Assembly (NCBI GenBank): GCA_910588285.1
Contig: CAJUQB010000056.1
Location: 1 to 32,951 of the forward strand
DNA: 32,951 nucleotides
Direction: 5' to 3'
Source of the DNA: an uncultured Lachnospiraceae bacterium
Lineage (GTDB): Bacteria; Bacillota; Clostridia; Lachnospirales; Lachnospiraceae
The position numbers and the translations under genes were made by a program. Below, in pieces: positions 24,146 through 32,011 of the stretch (positions within the stretch are counted from its first letter, which is position 1; the number at the start of each line of letters is the position of its first letter). Under the pieces are notes generated by a model. The model was given only the letters and a program-made list of their open reading frames with translations, ran no database searches and was not told where the DNA came from.

Positions 24146-25462
24146 ATGGGAGTGATGCTGGAGGAATTATTATCCAATATTCTTGGAATTGCGGAAGTAC
24201 TGGTGTTTGCTTGGGGAATCTGCCAGGTGGAGCTGACAATGGATTGGAGAAGGTGGGCAGTAGCTTGTGGGCTGTGGATAGTGGAAATGGCGGTAGTACT
24301 TAGTGGATTTTGGGATGAGATGGCCGTAGTCCCTGTTACAATACTGGGGAATATGGCAATCACTAGTTTTTTGATGGTGTCGGATAAGATTTTATATAGA
24401 GTGATCAAGTATTGGTTTTGCTTCTTTTATGTGGGGATAGCGTTTCGCCCAATTTATTTCGTAATTACATTTTTGAACGAATATGCAGTGAAGCTTTCCT
24501 GGATTGATTTTGGCACTAAGAATTTGGCCAGCGGATGTAATATATGCGTCATAGTACTAGCTGCAATTCAGATTCGGAAACGGAAACAATGGGTATCCTG
24601 GGTTCGGAGTATGTCTTTGAAATATTATATGATAGGTTTATTCTGTTGCTTCTGCGCGAACGGTCTAAAGAACTACATGGGGTGGGAAATTGCGGGACTT
24701 GATATGAAAAATAAGCTTTTTTGGGGAATCCTGACAAATATCCTATATCTTGCTTTACATGTTATGGGAATCGGATTTGCTTTTATAAGCTTATTAAAGG
24801 AACAATATTACAGAGAGAGTTCTCTGAAAAGTGAATATTTGCGAATGGCGCAGGAGCATTATAACAATCTTGCAGAGCATATGTTTGAGGTTAGAAGTAT
24901 CCGGCATGATATGATGGCCCATATGAATGCTATGGAGTATTTGATCCAGGAGGGAAAAACAGGAGAGGTGATCACGTATTTACATGAAATGAAAGAAAAC
25001 ATGGGCAGGAAAAATAATAAAAAAATAGATGTTGGAATTGAATTGGTGAACGCGGTGATGGAGAATGAATTAAAGAAAGCGGATCTGGATACTCATTTTT
25101 CAGTGGAAGGATACCTGGCGGATCAGCCTGCTATTTCTGATTTTGATATGTGTGTTATTTTTTCAAATCTGCTGTCCAATGCTGTTGAAGCATGTAAACG
25201 GATTTCTGGAATGGAAAATAAAGCGATACAGCTTGAGATAAAGCAAATAAATGGAAATCTATTGATTGAGATGAAAAATCCGATCTATGAACAAATCGCT
25301 CTGGAACGCTTGGGAGCCTACACGTCAAAGAAGGATTCCGTTAGCCATGGATATGGAATCTATAATATCCGGAAAACGATAGAGAAATATGGAGGAGACA
25401 TTGAATTTCGGATAGAAGATGATATTTTTTCTGCCCGAATTTGTTTTTATGAGGAAATGTGA
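24146..25462 (+). CDS. GHKL-domain sensor histidine kinase (AgrC-like)
   Basis: This 438-residue protein has about six hydrophobic segments in residues 10-220, forming a polytopic membrane sensor like AgrC. A dimerisation/phospho-acceptor helix with H254 in SIRHDMMAHMN comes next. The GHKL ATPase domain has an N-box (NLLSNAVEAC) and a G-box (GYGIYNIRKTIEKYGG). It should autophosphorylate and pass phosphate to the upstream LytTR regulator. Such sensors commonly detect secreted peptides, and the 20-residue peptide gene downstream is a candidate. GGGGGGAG lies close to ATG 24146; ATG 24155 is an alternative start. Confidence 0.92.
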   Translation: MGVMLEELLSNILGIAEVLVFAWGICQVELTMDWRRWAVACGLWIVEMAVVLSGFWDEMAVVPVTILGNMAITSFLMVSDKILYRVIKYWFCFFYVGIAFRPIYFVITFLNEYAVKLSWIDFGTKNLASGCNICVIVLAAIQIRKRKQWVSWVRSMSLKYYMIGLFCCFCANGLKNYMGWEIAGLDMKNKLFWGILTNILYLALHVMGIGFAFISLLKEQYYRESSLKSEYLRMAQEHYNNLAEHMFEVRSIRHDMMAHMNAMEYLIQEGKTGEVITYLHEMKENMGRKNNKKIDVGIELVNAVMENELKKADLDTHFSVEGYLADQPAISDFDMCVIFSNLLSNAVEACKRISGMENKAIQLEIKQINGNLLIEMKNPIYEQIALERLGAYTSKKDSVSHGYGIYNIRKTIEKYGGDIEFRIEDDIFSARICFYEEM

Positions 25463-25476
25463 TCATGAGATAGAGT

Positions 25477-25515
25477 GGAATAACCGGTTGTTCTAAAAAA
25501 ACGACCGGTTATTCC
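25477..25515 (+). promoter_or_regulatory. Paired direct repeats, likely LytTR operator (also an inverted repeat)
   Basis: ACCGGTTGTTC (25483-25493) and ACCGGTTATTC (25504-25514) match at 10 of 11 bases and start exactly 21 bp apart, two helical turns. The second ends 8 bases before the -35 box at 25523. This is the spacing reported for LytTR-type sites such as AgrA and VirR boxes. Because ACCGGT is self-complementary, the stretch also forms a 12-bp inverted repeat (GGAATAACCGGT with ACCGGTTATTCC) that could terminate the kinase transcript, though the T-run is only TTT. Both roles are possible; binding is inferred. Confidence 0.6.
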
Positions 25516-25522
25516 TTTGTGA

Positions 25523-25552
25523 TTGAAAATATGCGAGAAACTATTGTAAAAT
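25523..25552 (+). promoter_or_regulatory. Promoter of the 20-residue peptide gene
   Basis: TTGAAA (25523-25528) and TAAAAT (25547-25552) are 18 bases apart. The paired repeats lie immediately upstream, and a ribosome binding site and start codon within 30 bases downstream. Confidence 0.6.
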
Positions 25553-25580
25553 TTAATCAGAAGGGAGCGAGGTGAATGAG

Positions 25581-25643
25581 ATGAACATATTGTCATATGA
25601 GGACAGCTTCTGGGAATGGCTAAAAAAATTATTGGGTATATAA
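25581..25643 (+). CDS. Small amphipathic peptide (20 residues), candidate signal or effector of the LytTR system
   Basis: GAGGTGA (25569-25575) precedes ATG and a 20-residue frame, MNILSYEDSFWEWLKKLLGI, ending in TAA 25641-25643. The second half, FWEWLKKLLGI, is amphipathic, like short membrane-active or phenol-soluble-modulin-type peptides. It has no Cys, so it is not an AgrD-type thiolactone. It has no signal peptide. The gene has its own promoter with LytTR-type repeats upstream, directly after a LytTR/GHKL pair. It could be the signal sensed by the kinase, a toxin, or a leader peptide for the long transcript downstream. I do not recognise a family. Confidence 0.5.
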   Translation: MNILSYEDSFWEWLKKLLGI

Positions 25644-26040
25644 TAAGCACTAAGGTATAGAAAATGGGGAAGAGGGAATGAAAAATAAAGTAAAATAGGA
25701 AACGAAAAAGAGTTATGATATAAAATTATACTCTCGGTTACATTCTTTGTAAGTAGGACTGGATATACAGTTGTACTATCATTATGTGGAAGTGGTGATC
25801 TACTCCCATAATTGACCCTATCCATCTGGAAAGAACGGCAGTATCGAGCAAGCTCTAATTTGTAGACTGTAAAAGGAAAGCTGTTGACCACAAGATACCA
25901 GCAACAGGTGTGAGGAAATCATGGCCGGTTATTGGCGGAGTAGCGTTGTTGTTTATAGGATGACCCTCCTGGTCTGGTTAAAGTGCATTCTGCTGCAAAG
26001 CAAAATTCTCCAAAGTTGAAGTCTCGTTATAGAAGGAATT
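25644..26040 (+). other. AT-rich region between the peptide gene and the ABC exporter
   Basis: About 400 bases hold no long frame. A 32-codon frame sits at 25921-26019 (listed separately), and a weak stem CTGTTG...CAACAG occurs near 25882-25911. No strong terminator is seen, so transcripts from the peptide promoter could run into the exporter gene. AAGGA precedes the exporter ATG. No convincing second promoter was found. Confidence 0.5.
25921..26019 (+). CDS. Possible small ORF (32 residues), function unknown
   Basis: ATG at 25921 follows GAGGA by 4-5 bases and opens a 32-codon frame with a hydrophobic middle (VVVYRMTLLVWLKCILL) that could span a membrane. It ends in TGA 26017-26019, 21 bases before the exporter gene. 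Its codon use and lack of homology make it doubtful; it could also be random frame. Confidence 0.25.
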   Translation: MAGYWRSSVVVYRMTLLVWLKCILLQSKILQS

Positions 26041-27846
26041 ATGAACAATACAAAAAATACATTTAGGAAAATTATAAAGAACAATACACTTATGCTTTCT
26101 TATATATATCGTTTTTGTCCAAGTCATATATTTTTAACGCTATTTATTTCGGTTTTATTAAGCTTGATGTCAGTGGCTAATTTGTTTGTAACGAGATATA
26201 TTGTTAATACAATTCAGCTAGGAAAAGATAACCATTTGTTCAGAAATGTCTTTATTATAGTATTGATTTTATTTCTAATCAATTTGCTACACTCTTTCAT
26301 AAATAGGTATATTCAGCAAAAGGTTATCCCTAGAAATACGCAGATTATATCTCAGCATATGCAGTCGGAATTATTTCAAAAAGCTTCTGAGATTGAAATG
26401 AAGTATTATGACGAGGCGGAATTTTTTGATACATTTTCTATGGCATTGCAGCAATCAGACGCACGTGCACAAGGGGTGCTAAATACATTAAATACGCTTG
26501 TATCAAGTTTGTTTAGTATAGGTGCGTTGGTTACACTAATAGCTGTTTTAGAACCCTTGTTGTTTGTGATAGTAATAGTTAATGTTATGGTATCTTTGTG
26601 GATGAATACCCTTATTACAAAGCACCAACATAGCTTTGCGCAGGAAAGAATACAACCGCAAAGGGAAATGGAATATTCTAAATTTATTTTTTACAGGCTT
26701 GAAAATGCAAAGGAATTGAGAATTAACAAGAATTTAAAAAATCTGCTTACAGACAAACTTTGCTACGCCAGTGATACAATTATCAAACTCATTGGAAAAT
26801 ACGGAAAAAAATTAATTGGTTATTCATGGGTACAATCAATGACGAACCATGCTATGACATCATCTATTTTAGTTTACTTGGCATATAAGGTTATAAAAAA
26901 GGTTTTATTAATTGGGGATTTCGTAACGCTTACATCATCTTCACAGCAATTATCCATGCGAATTTCGGAATTAATAGCTTCTTTTCCACAGATGTATGAG
27001 CATAGTTTGTATATTGACAATTTTAAAGAATTTATGGCGTATGAGCCGCCTGCAAATAATGGTGAGGGTATGGCGATTGCTAGAATTGACTTCGTAAAGC
27101 TACAAAATGTATCTTTTAGTTATCCGTTGTGTAAAGATGAGACATTAAAAGAAATAAATTTAGAAATACGAGCAGGAGAAAAGATTGCTATTGTAGGAGA
27201 AAATGGTGCTGGAAAAAGTACGTTGGTAAAATTATTGCTTGGGCTGTATGAAGCGAAAGAGGGACAAATTAAAGTAAATGGTTATGACATAAATTCATAT
27301 GAACTAAATTCTTTTCGAGAATGTATTGGTATAGTTTTTCAGGATTATAAAGTATTTGCGTTTTCTATAGCTGAAAATATCTTAATGCACAGAATAAATG
27401 GAGATAGAGAAGATGAGGAACGTGTAATAGATGCATTAAAATTTGTGGGATTATATGATAAAGTTATGCAGCTTCCACAAGGAATTTATACAAAACTTAC
27501 AAAAGAATTTAGTGATGAGGGTGCAGTTTTTTCAGGAGGTGAAATACAAAAACTTGCTTTAGCGCGTGCATATGCAAGAAACTGTAGCTTACTCATTCTT
27601 GACGAGCCATCCAGTTCCTTAGATCCTATTGCAGAGTATGAAATGTTTAACAAGATGATGTGCTTGTCAGATAATAAATGTACTGTTATTATTTCGCATC
27701 GACTTAAAAATATAAAGAATGTTGATCGAATTTATGTGATCAATCAAGGGATGGTTGTAGAATATGGAACACATGAGGAACTCATGAAGAGTAGGGGCTT
27801 GTATTTTAATATGTACAGTAAACAAACTCATGAAAATGAGGCATAG
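26041..27846 (+). CDS. ABC transporter, fused permease/ATPase, exporter of the RiPP locus
   Basis: This 601-residue half-transporter has a six-helix transmembrane domain (about 25-320) and an ATPase domain (about 345-595). The ATPase domain shows Walker A GENGAGKST (386-394), Q-loop Q434, signature SGGE (498-501), Walker B LLILDE (D521, E522) and H-loop SHRLKN. It has no N-terminal C39 peptidase, so leader cleavage needs another enzyme. It is the first gene of an AT-rich block and lies 89 bases before a Cys-rich peptide gene and upstream of a radical SAM maturase. It probably exports the modified peptide as a homodimer. The base composition differs sharply from the GC-rich core, suggesting transfer. 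Confidence 0.88.
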   Translation: MNNTKNTFRKIIKNNTLMLSYIYRFCPSHIFLTLFISVLLSLMSVANLFVTRYIVNTIQLGKDNHLFRNVFIIVLILFLINLLHSFINRYIQQKVIPRNTQIISQHMQSELFQKASEIEMKYYDEAEFFDTFSMALQQSDARAQGVLNTLNTLVSSLFSIGALVTLIAVLEPLLFVIVIVNVMVSLWMNTLITKHQHSFAQERIQPQREMEYSKFIFYRLENAKELRINKNLKNLLTDKLCYASDTIIKLIGKYGKKLIGYSWVQSMTNHAMTSSILVYLAYKVIKKVLLIGDFVTLTSSSQQLSMRISELIASFPQMYEHSLYIDNFKEFMAYEPPANNGEGMAIARIDFVKLQNVSFSYPLCKDETLKEINLEIRAGEKIAIVGENGAGKSTLVKLLLGLYEAKEGQIKVNGYDINSYELNSFRECIGIVFQDYKVFAFSIAENILMHRINGDREDEERVIDALKFVGLYDKVMQLPQGIYTKLTKEFSDEGAVFSGGEIQKLALARAYARNCSLLILDEPSSSLDPIAEYEMFNKMMCLSDNKCTVIISHRLKNIKNVDRIYVINQGMVVEYGTHEELMKSRGLYFNMYSKQTHENEA

Positions 27847-27935
27847 TACTATATGATGCCGATTTGCTGGGGAAGTTTATTGAAGCTGGGGCAAAATGCA
27901 ACGGCGTAATAATTAGTAGGAAAGGAGGGGAAGAT

Positions 27936-28130
27936 ATGTACGATAACCAATATAATTTGGAGCCTGACAATACATATGAGACATTCGGATTTTGTCCGTG
28001 CAAGAACAATGGCTGCTCTAGTGGATGTTCAGCTAATGGAGCGGGTTGTTTTAGAGATTGTAACACAAGTTGCACTCTTTCTTGTAGTGCACAATGTAGT
28101 TGGATAAAGGTAGTCTTAATAGGAACTTAA
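27936..28130 (+). CDS. CXXX-repeat Cys-rich RiPP precursor peptide
   Basis: This 64-residue peptide has a short acidic leader (DNQYNLEPDNTYETFGF) and a core with nine cysteines at 20, 22, 27, 31, 38, 42, 46, 50 and 54. The last five are spaced exactly CXXX. A hydrophobic end follows (WIKVVLIGT). GGAAAGGAGGGG lies just upstream of ATG 27936, so the longer frame from 27864 is not the start. The cysteines match CXXX-repeat targets of radical SAM/SPASM enzymes, which usually form thioether (sactipeptide/ranthipeptide-type) bonds. Which residues are crosslinked is unknown. A strong terminator follows at once, as is usual for abundantly made precursors. Confidence 0.82.
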   Translation: MYDNQYNLEPDNTYETFGFCPCKNNGCSSGCSANGAGCFRDCNTSCTLSCSAQCSWIKVVLIGT

Positions 28131-28141
28131 GTATTGAAGAG

Positions 28142-28187
28142 AAATATGAAAGCGGAAACAAACCAATTTCCGCTTTCATATTTTAGA
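28142..28187 (+). terminator. Strong hairpin between precursor and maturase genes
   Basis: A perfect 17-bp stem pairs 28142-28158 with 28167-28183 around an 8-base loop and leads into a T-rich end. It lies 11 bases after the precursor stop. It would end most precursor transcripts and let a smaller share read through to the radical SAM gene, setting an excess of substrate over enzyme. It could also protect the precursor mRNA 3' end. Confidence 0.85.
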
Positions 28188-28255
28188 TTTATACGATTCG
28201 AAGATAGGCATTAGTCATGGTATAGGTTTGATTTTGAAGCAAAGGAGATACATAT

Positions 28256-30421
28256 ATGGAACACAATTCATATACTATGGGTAAACTGGTTATAGACTCA
28301 TGGAGGAGCAATAAGGCACAACAATTGACGTTTGTTGTAACACAAGATTGTAATTTACGATGTAAATATTGCTATATGATAGACAAAAATGATAAAAATG
28401 TAATGAGTTTTGATGTTGCCCAAAGGATAGTTGATTATTTTGTAGATAATAAAGAAGAACTGTTTTCAACGGATTATGTAATATTGGATTTTATTGGAGG
28501 AGAGCCGTTATTAGAGGTAGCATTAATAGATAAAATCATAGACTATTTTATTTTGAGTACTTATCGTAAAAAGTCTAAATGGTTTGGAAGATTTCGAATT
28601 ATGGTACAATCCAATGGTGTCTTGGTGGATAGCCCAGAAGTACAGCGTTTTTTGAAAAAAAATAAAAATTTAGTGTCACTGGGAATAACAATTGATGGAA
28701 CAGAAATAAAACATGACTTGCAGCGCATTTTTCCAAATGGAAAGGGATCTTATGCAATTGTTGAAAAGAATTACAAGATGGCGGTTCAGCAGGGATACAC
28801 TGATAGTACAAAAGTAACGTTTGGATCAGAAGATTTGCGCTATTTGAAGGAGAGTATTATCCATTTATGGTCCATGGGAATTGAGAATGTACCGGCTAAT
28901 GTGGTGTATGAAGATGTATGGAAAGAAGGGGACGATATTGTCTATTATGAACAGTTAATATCGTTGGCAGATTATATAGTTGATAATGAACTATGGGATA
29001 CATATAATACAGCTTTTTTTTCAGATAGTATAGGATTCAAAACACTAGACGAGAACCTTATGAACCCTATTTGTGGAACGGGAAATATGTATTGTGTGGA
29101 TGCCAATGGTGATATCTATAATTGTGTCAGATTTATGTCTTATTCTCTAAATGGGAAGGAAAATAAAAAAATCGGTGATATTTATCGCGGTGTTGATCGG
29201 GACAGAATTAGACCATTGAGAATGCTTTTGCCTAAATACCTAAGTTCTCAAAAATGTTTAGATTGTAAAATTAATCAAAATTGTTTATATTGCGCAGGAA
29301 ACAACTATGATATGTCGGATAACGGTTCTATGTTTTATCGTGCGACGGCGATTTGTAAAATGTTTCAGGCTCAAGTAAAGGCTAATAATTATTATTGGGC
29401 CAGGTTATATAATGAACACGGAATTCTTCGTAATGTATCGTATAAACAAGAATACTTTATGTATTTCATTTTATCATCGGATAGTGTAAATTATTGTAAA
29501 TTTAAAGAGCCAGTAGTTCGAGAAATCATAAAACCAGAAGATTTACTCAAGGGATTAGCGTATGCATATGATAATTTTTATCAACCAGTATTTGTGCATT
29601 CCAGTGATAGTTTGCAATGGCTTAATGATTTAATGAACAGTAAAGAATATGGAGATGCCTTAACTGCTGAGCTAAAGCGCCATATTATTAGACATATTGT
29701 AAAATATGATGGTAACACTCAAAATAGAGATACCATATATGTAATGGATGAGTCTACGGGAAAACCCAAAGAGCATTTACAGTCCCCGGTTATTCTAAAT
29801 ATAAGTGTAGAAAAAATTGATGGTTTAGCAAAAATGGTCAAAGAGATTCTGCCATTTACATCAAGAATTAATATAAATATATATGATTTAAATAAAGATT
29901 TGAGTATATCGCAGTATGAGCAGCAACTACAAATACTTGTCGAATTACTTTACGAATATTTAAGTAAAGGTGAAATAAGAGAGATTCGTCAGATTACAGA
30001 TAGAATTTTTTCAAAAAAGATGAATAATTGTTTTGCAGGCGAAAAAAATGTAACATTTGCTCCAGATGGAAAATTCTATACTTGTCCGGCGTTTTATTTC
30101 GATAAAGCAATACATATAGATATGGAGAAGTCAAATCAGTTAACATATATTTCCAATTCTCCAGCATGTGATAATTGTGATGCATTTCAGTGTGAGCGAT
30201 GTGTATATAAAAGTATTGCTGGTACAGGTGAATTAAATATACCTACTGAAATTCAGTGCAAAGTTTCACATTTAGAGCGAAAATATAGCAGGAAGCTGTT
30301 AGAAAAGTTAAAACAAAGTAAGATTCCAGGATATGACAGCTTTAATGTACCAGAAATGGATGGTGATGACCCTATTGAAAAATTAGTAAAGGAAAATAAA
30401 CCGAAAAAAATATGTTATTAG
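28256..30421 (+). CDS. Radical SAM/SPASM maturase fused to CXXX-repeat peptide maturase domain
   Basis: This 721-residue protein starts with a radical SAM domain (C32-x3-C36-x2-C39 for the SAM cluster; GGEP at 81-84). A SPASM-type region follows (C273, C280, C290, C334, C337, C343, C346, C367). From about residue 397 a second domain begins (YFMYFILSSDSVNYCKFKEP) with its own cysteines (C592, C610, C638, C641, C646, C649, C668), resembling the stand-alone CXXX-repeat maturase. It should modify the nine-Cys peptide encoded upstream, likely by crosslinking Cys sulphur to acceptor residues. AAAGGAG precedes the ATG. Related loci, as I recall, carry the two parts as separate genes, making this fusion notable. 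Confidence 0.85.
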   Translation: MEHNSYTMGKLVIDSWRSNKAQQLTFVVTQDCNLRCKYCYMIDKNDKNVMSFDVAQRIVDYFVDNKEELFSTDYVILDFIGGEPLLEVALIDKIIDYFILSTYRKKSKWFGRFRIMVQSNGVLVDSPEVQRFLKKNKNLVSLGITIDGTEIKHDLQRIFPNGKGSYAIVEKNYKMAVQQGYTDSTKVTFGSEDLRYLKESIIHLWSMGIENVPANVVYEDVWKEGDDIVYYEQLISLADYIVDNELWDTYNTAFFSDSIGFKTLDENLMNPICGTGNMYCVDANGDIYNCVRFMSYSLNGKENKKIGDIYRGVDRDRIRPLRMLLPKYLSSQKCLDCKINQNCLYCAGNNYDMSDNGSMFYRATAICKMFQAQVKANNYYWARLYNEHGILRNVSYKQEYFMYFILSSDSVNYCKFKEPVVREIIKPEDLLKGLAYAYDNFYQPVFVHSSDSLQWLNDLMNSKEYGDALTAELKRHIIRHIVKYDGNTQNRDTIYVMDESTGKPKEHLQSPVILNISVEKIDGLAKMVKEILPFTSRININIYDLNKDLSISQYEQQLQILVELLYEYLSKGEIREIRQITDRIFSKKMNNCFAGEKNVTFAPDGKFYTCPAFYFDKAIHIDMEKSNQLTYISNSPACDNCDAFQCERCVYKSIAGTGELNIPTEIQCKVSHLERKYSRKLLEKLKQSKIPGYDSFNVPEMDGDDPIEKLVKENKPKKICY

Positions 30422-30456
30422 AAAGTTTTTATGTGAAAAAAGAAAGGAGTTTCGTT

Positions 30457-30756
30457 ATGGATAAAACATTTATATGTGATGTATCGGAAGAAGTAAAAAT
30501 GGAGTGTATGGACATATTCGAAATGCAAAGTACATTGGAAAGGCTAATTACATTAATAGCTGGAAATAATGATATTTTAAAGGAAGAAAGTGAACTTTAT
30601 ATACGATTAGTAGAAGATTATAAAGAAATTTTGAAAAAGCATAATGAGTTCTGGTCAGTTTATGTTGAAAAATATAAAAATTTATTAGATGAAAATAAGC
30701 AGCTTTCTTTGGACTTTAAAACCAATAAACTCTATATTATTTCGGTGGAACAGTGA
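30457..30756 (+). CDS. CXXX-repeat peptide modification system accessory protein
   Basis: This 99-residue helical protein resembles the small CXXX-repeat modification system protein found with rSAM/CXXX maturases. Two such helices (STLERLITLIAGNNDILK and EYKEIL/KKHNEFWS-like heptads) precede a short end (DFKTNKLYIISVEQ). ATG 30457 is chosen because AAAGGAG lies 7 bases upstream; an earlier frame overlaps the rSAM stop. It lies 36 bases after the maturase. Its role is unknown, perhaps as a peptide-recognition or assembly partner. It is AT-rich like its neighbours. Confidence 0.72.
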   Translation: MDKTFICDVSEEVKMECMDIFEMQSTLERLITLIAGNNDILKEESELYIRLVEDYKEILKKHNEFWSVYVEKYKNLLDENKQLSLDFKTNKLYIISVEQ

Positions 30757-31072
30757 TTATTATTCAGTGCAAATCTGCCGCCTTAAAATTGAGAGCCCAA
30801 CTACTATAACATAAATATCATGGTTCATTTTTGAATGGATATATAGAGAGGAATATCATCTTTGCCAATAGTTAAATGATCTATATATTTGATGTTGATT
30901 TCATATTTTTGTTTAAGGCGAAAAAGACTGGGTGTGATTTTTAAGGCAGTAGTATAGATAGTAAGAGTAATAAAGCGCATATGTATAGCCGCAACAGTTT
31001 TTATCTGCTTATGAAGAAACTGCTGCGGCTTGAATTAAAATGTATAATAAATTATCTTTGGAGGAACACAAG
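30757..31072 (+). other. AT-rich gap with a terminator-like hairpin
   Basis: No gene is seen in about 315 bases. CGCCTTAAA (30779-30787) is the reverse complement of TTTAAGGCG (30911-30919), and a further TTTTAAGGC copy follows. At 30987-31030 a strong imperfect hairpin (AGCCGCA-ACAGTTT with AAACTG-C-TGCGGCT) probably ends the RiPP transcript, though the T-run is weak. Confidence 0.5.
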
Positions 31073-32011
31073 ATGTCAGAAATAATTTTTGCTGCAAAGA
31101 ATCTTGAGAAACAATATTGGAAATTCCGAACCCTTAAGAAGCACCACGCACTTGACGGCTTCGATATGGAAATCCGCAGAGGGGACATCTATGGATTTGT
31201 AGGGGAAAATGGTGCGGGCAAAACAACGTTGATGCGGATTTTGACAGGCCGCTCCAGGCAGAACGGCGGAGACATCACATTGTTTGGAAAAACGGAGGAG
31301 AAGGAGGTGGTCAGGCAGCGTGGGCGTATCGGGGCATTGATTGAATCACCTGCGCTGTATCCGGGAATGACGGCAAGAGACAATCTGGAGATACTTCGCA
31401 GACAACGGGGAATCGACGACCCGCAATGCATTTTGGAATCCCTCAAGACGGTCGGGCTTTCGGAGGCGGCAGATAAAAGGGTGAAGGACTTTTCCATGGG
31501 TATGAAGCAGCGGCTGGGACTTGCCATGGCATTGATGGGAAACCGGGAATTCTTAGTATTGGATGAACCGGTGAATGGTTTAGATCCGGAAGGGATCTTA
31601 GCCTTGCGTGAGCTTCTGAAAAAGCTAAACCGTGAGAGGGAGATAACCATTTTGATTTCCAGCCATTTATTGGGGGAGCTGAACCAACTGGCTACCTGCT
31701 ACGGATTTATTCATCAGGGAAAAATGGTGGAGCAAATCTCCGCAGAAAGGCTTCGGGAAAAATGCAGAGAATATTTGAGCATACGTGTAGATAATGCACA
31801 GAAGACAGCTGCAATATTAAAGAAGCAGTATCCGCAGCTTGAGGCGGAGGTCATTACAGAGCATCGGGTACATTTGTATGGATACTCCGGCAATACGGGA
31901 GATATTTCTAAGCTGCTGGTTACAAGTGATGTGGAGATAAAAGAGCTGAAGGTGGGAAATGCCGGTTTGGAAAAGTACTACATGTCAGTGATCAAGGGAG
32001 GAAGGTTATGA
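31073..32011 (+). CDS. ABC transporter ATPase, BcrA/lantibiotic-immunity type
   Basis: This 312-residue ATPase begins MSEIIFAAKN, chosen because GGAGG (31060-31064) lies 8 bases upstream; the longer frame adds 11 residues. Motifs are Walker A GENGAGKTT, signature FSMGMKQRLG, Walker B FLVLDEPVNGLDP and the H-loop SSHLLGEL. The sequence resembles BcrA/NukF-type ATPases, which pair with an ABC-2 permease to expel antimicrobial peptides. The permease gene follows with a 4-base overlap. GC content is higher than the RiPP block next door, so common origin is not assured. Immunity to the RiPP product is a guess based only on position. Confidence 0.9.
   Translation: MSEIIFAAKNLEKQYWKFRTLKKHHALDGFDMEIRRGDIYGFVGENGAGKTTLMRILTGRSRQNGGDITLFGKTEEKEVVRQRGRIGALIESPALYPGMTARDNLEILRRQRGIDDPQCILESLKTVGLSEAADKRVKDFSMGMKQRLGLAMALMGNREFLVLDEPVNGLDPEGILALRELLKKLNREREITILISSHLLGELNQLATCYGFIHQGKMVEQISAERLREKCREYLSIRVDNAQKTAAILKKQYPQLEAEVITEHRVHLYGYSGNTGDISKLLVTSDVEIKELKVGNAGLEKYYMSVIKGGRL

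Noticed and set aside
25477..25515. Inverted repeat as only a terminator of the kinase gene
   Set aside because: The T-run is short and the direct-repeat spacing of 21 bp next to a -35 box fits a LytTR operator better; both roles remain possible.
27864..27935. N-terminal extension of the Cys-rich precursor from 27864
   Set aside because: A very strong ribosome binding site falls inside it, 3-10 bases before ATG 27936, and none precedes 27864.
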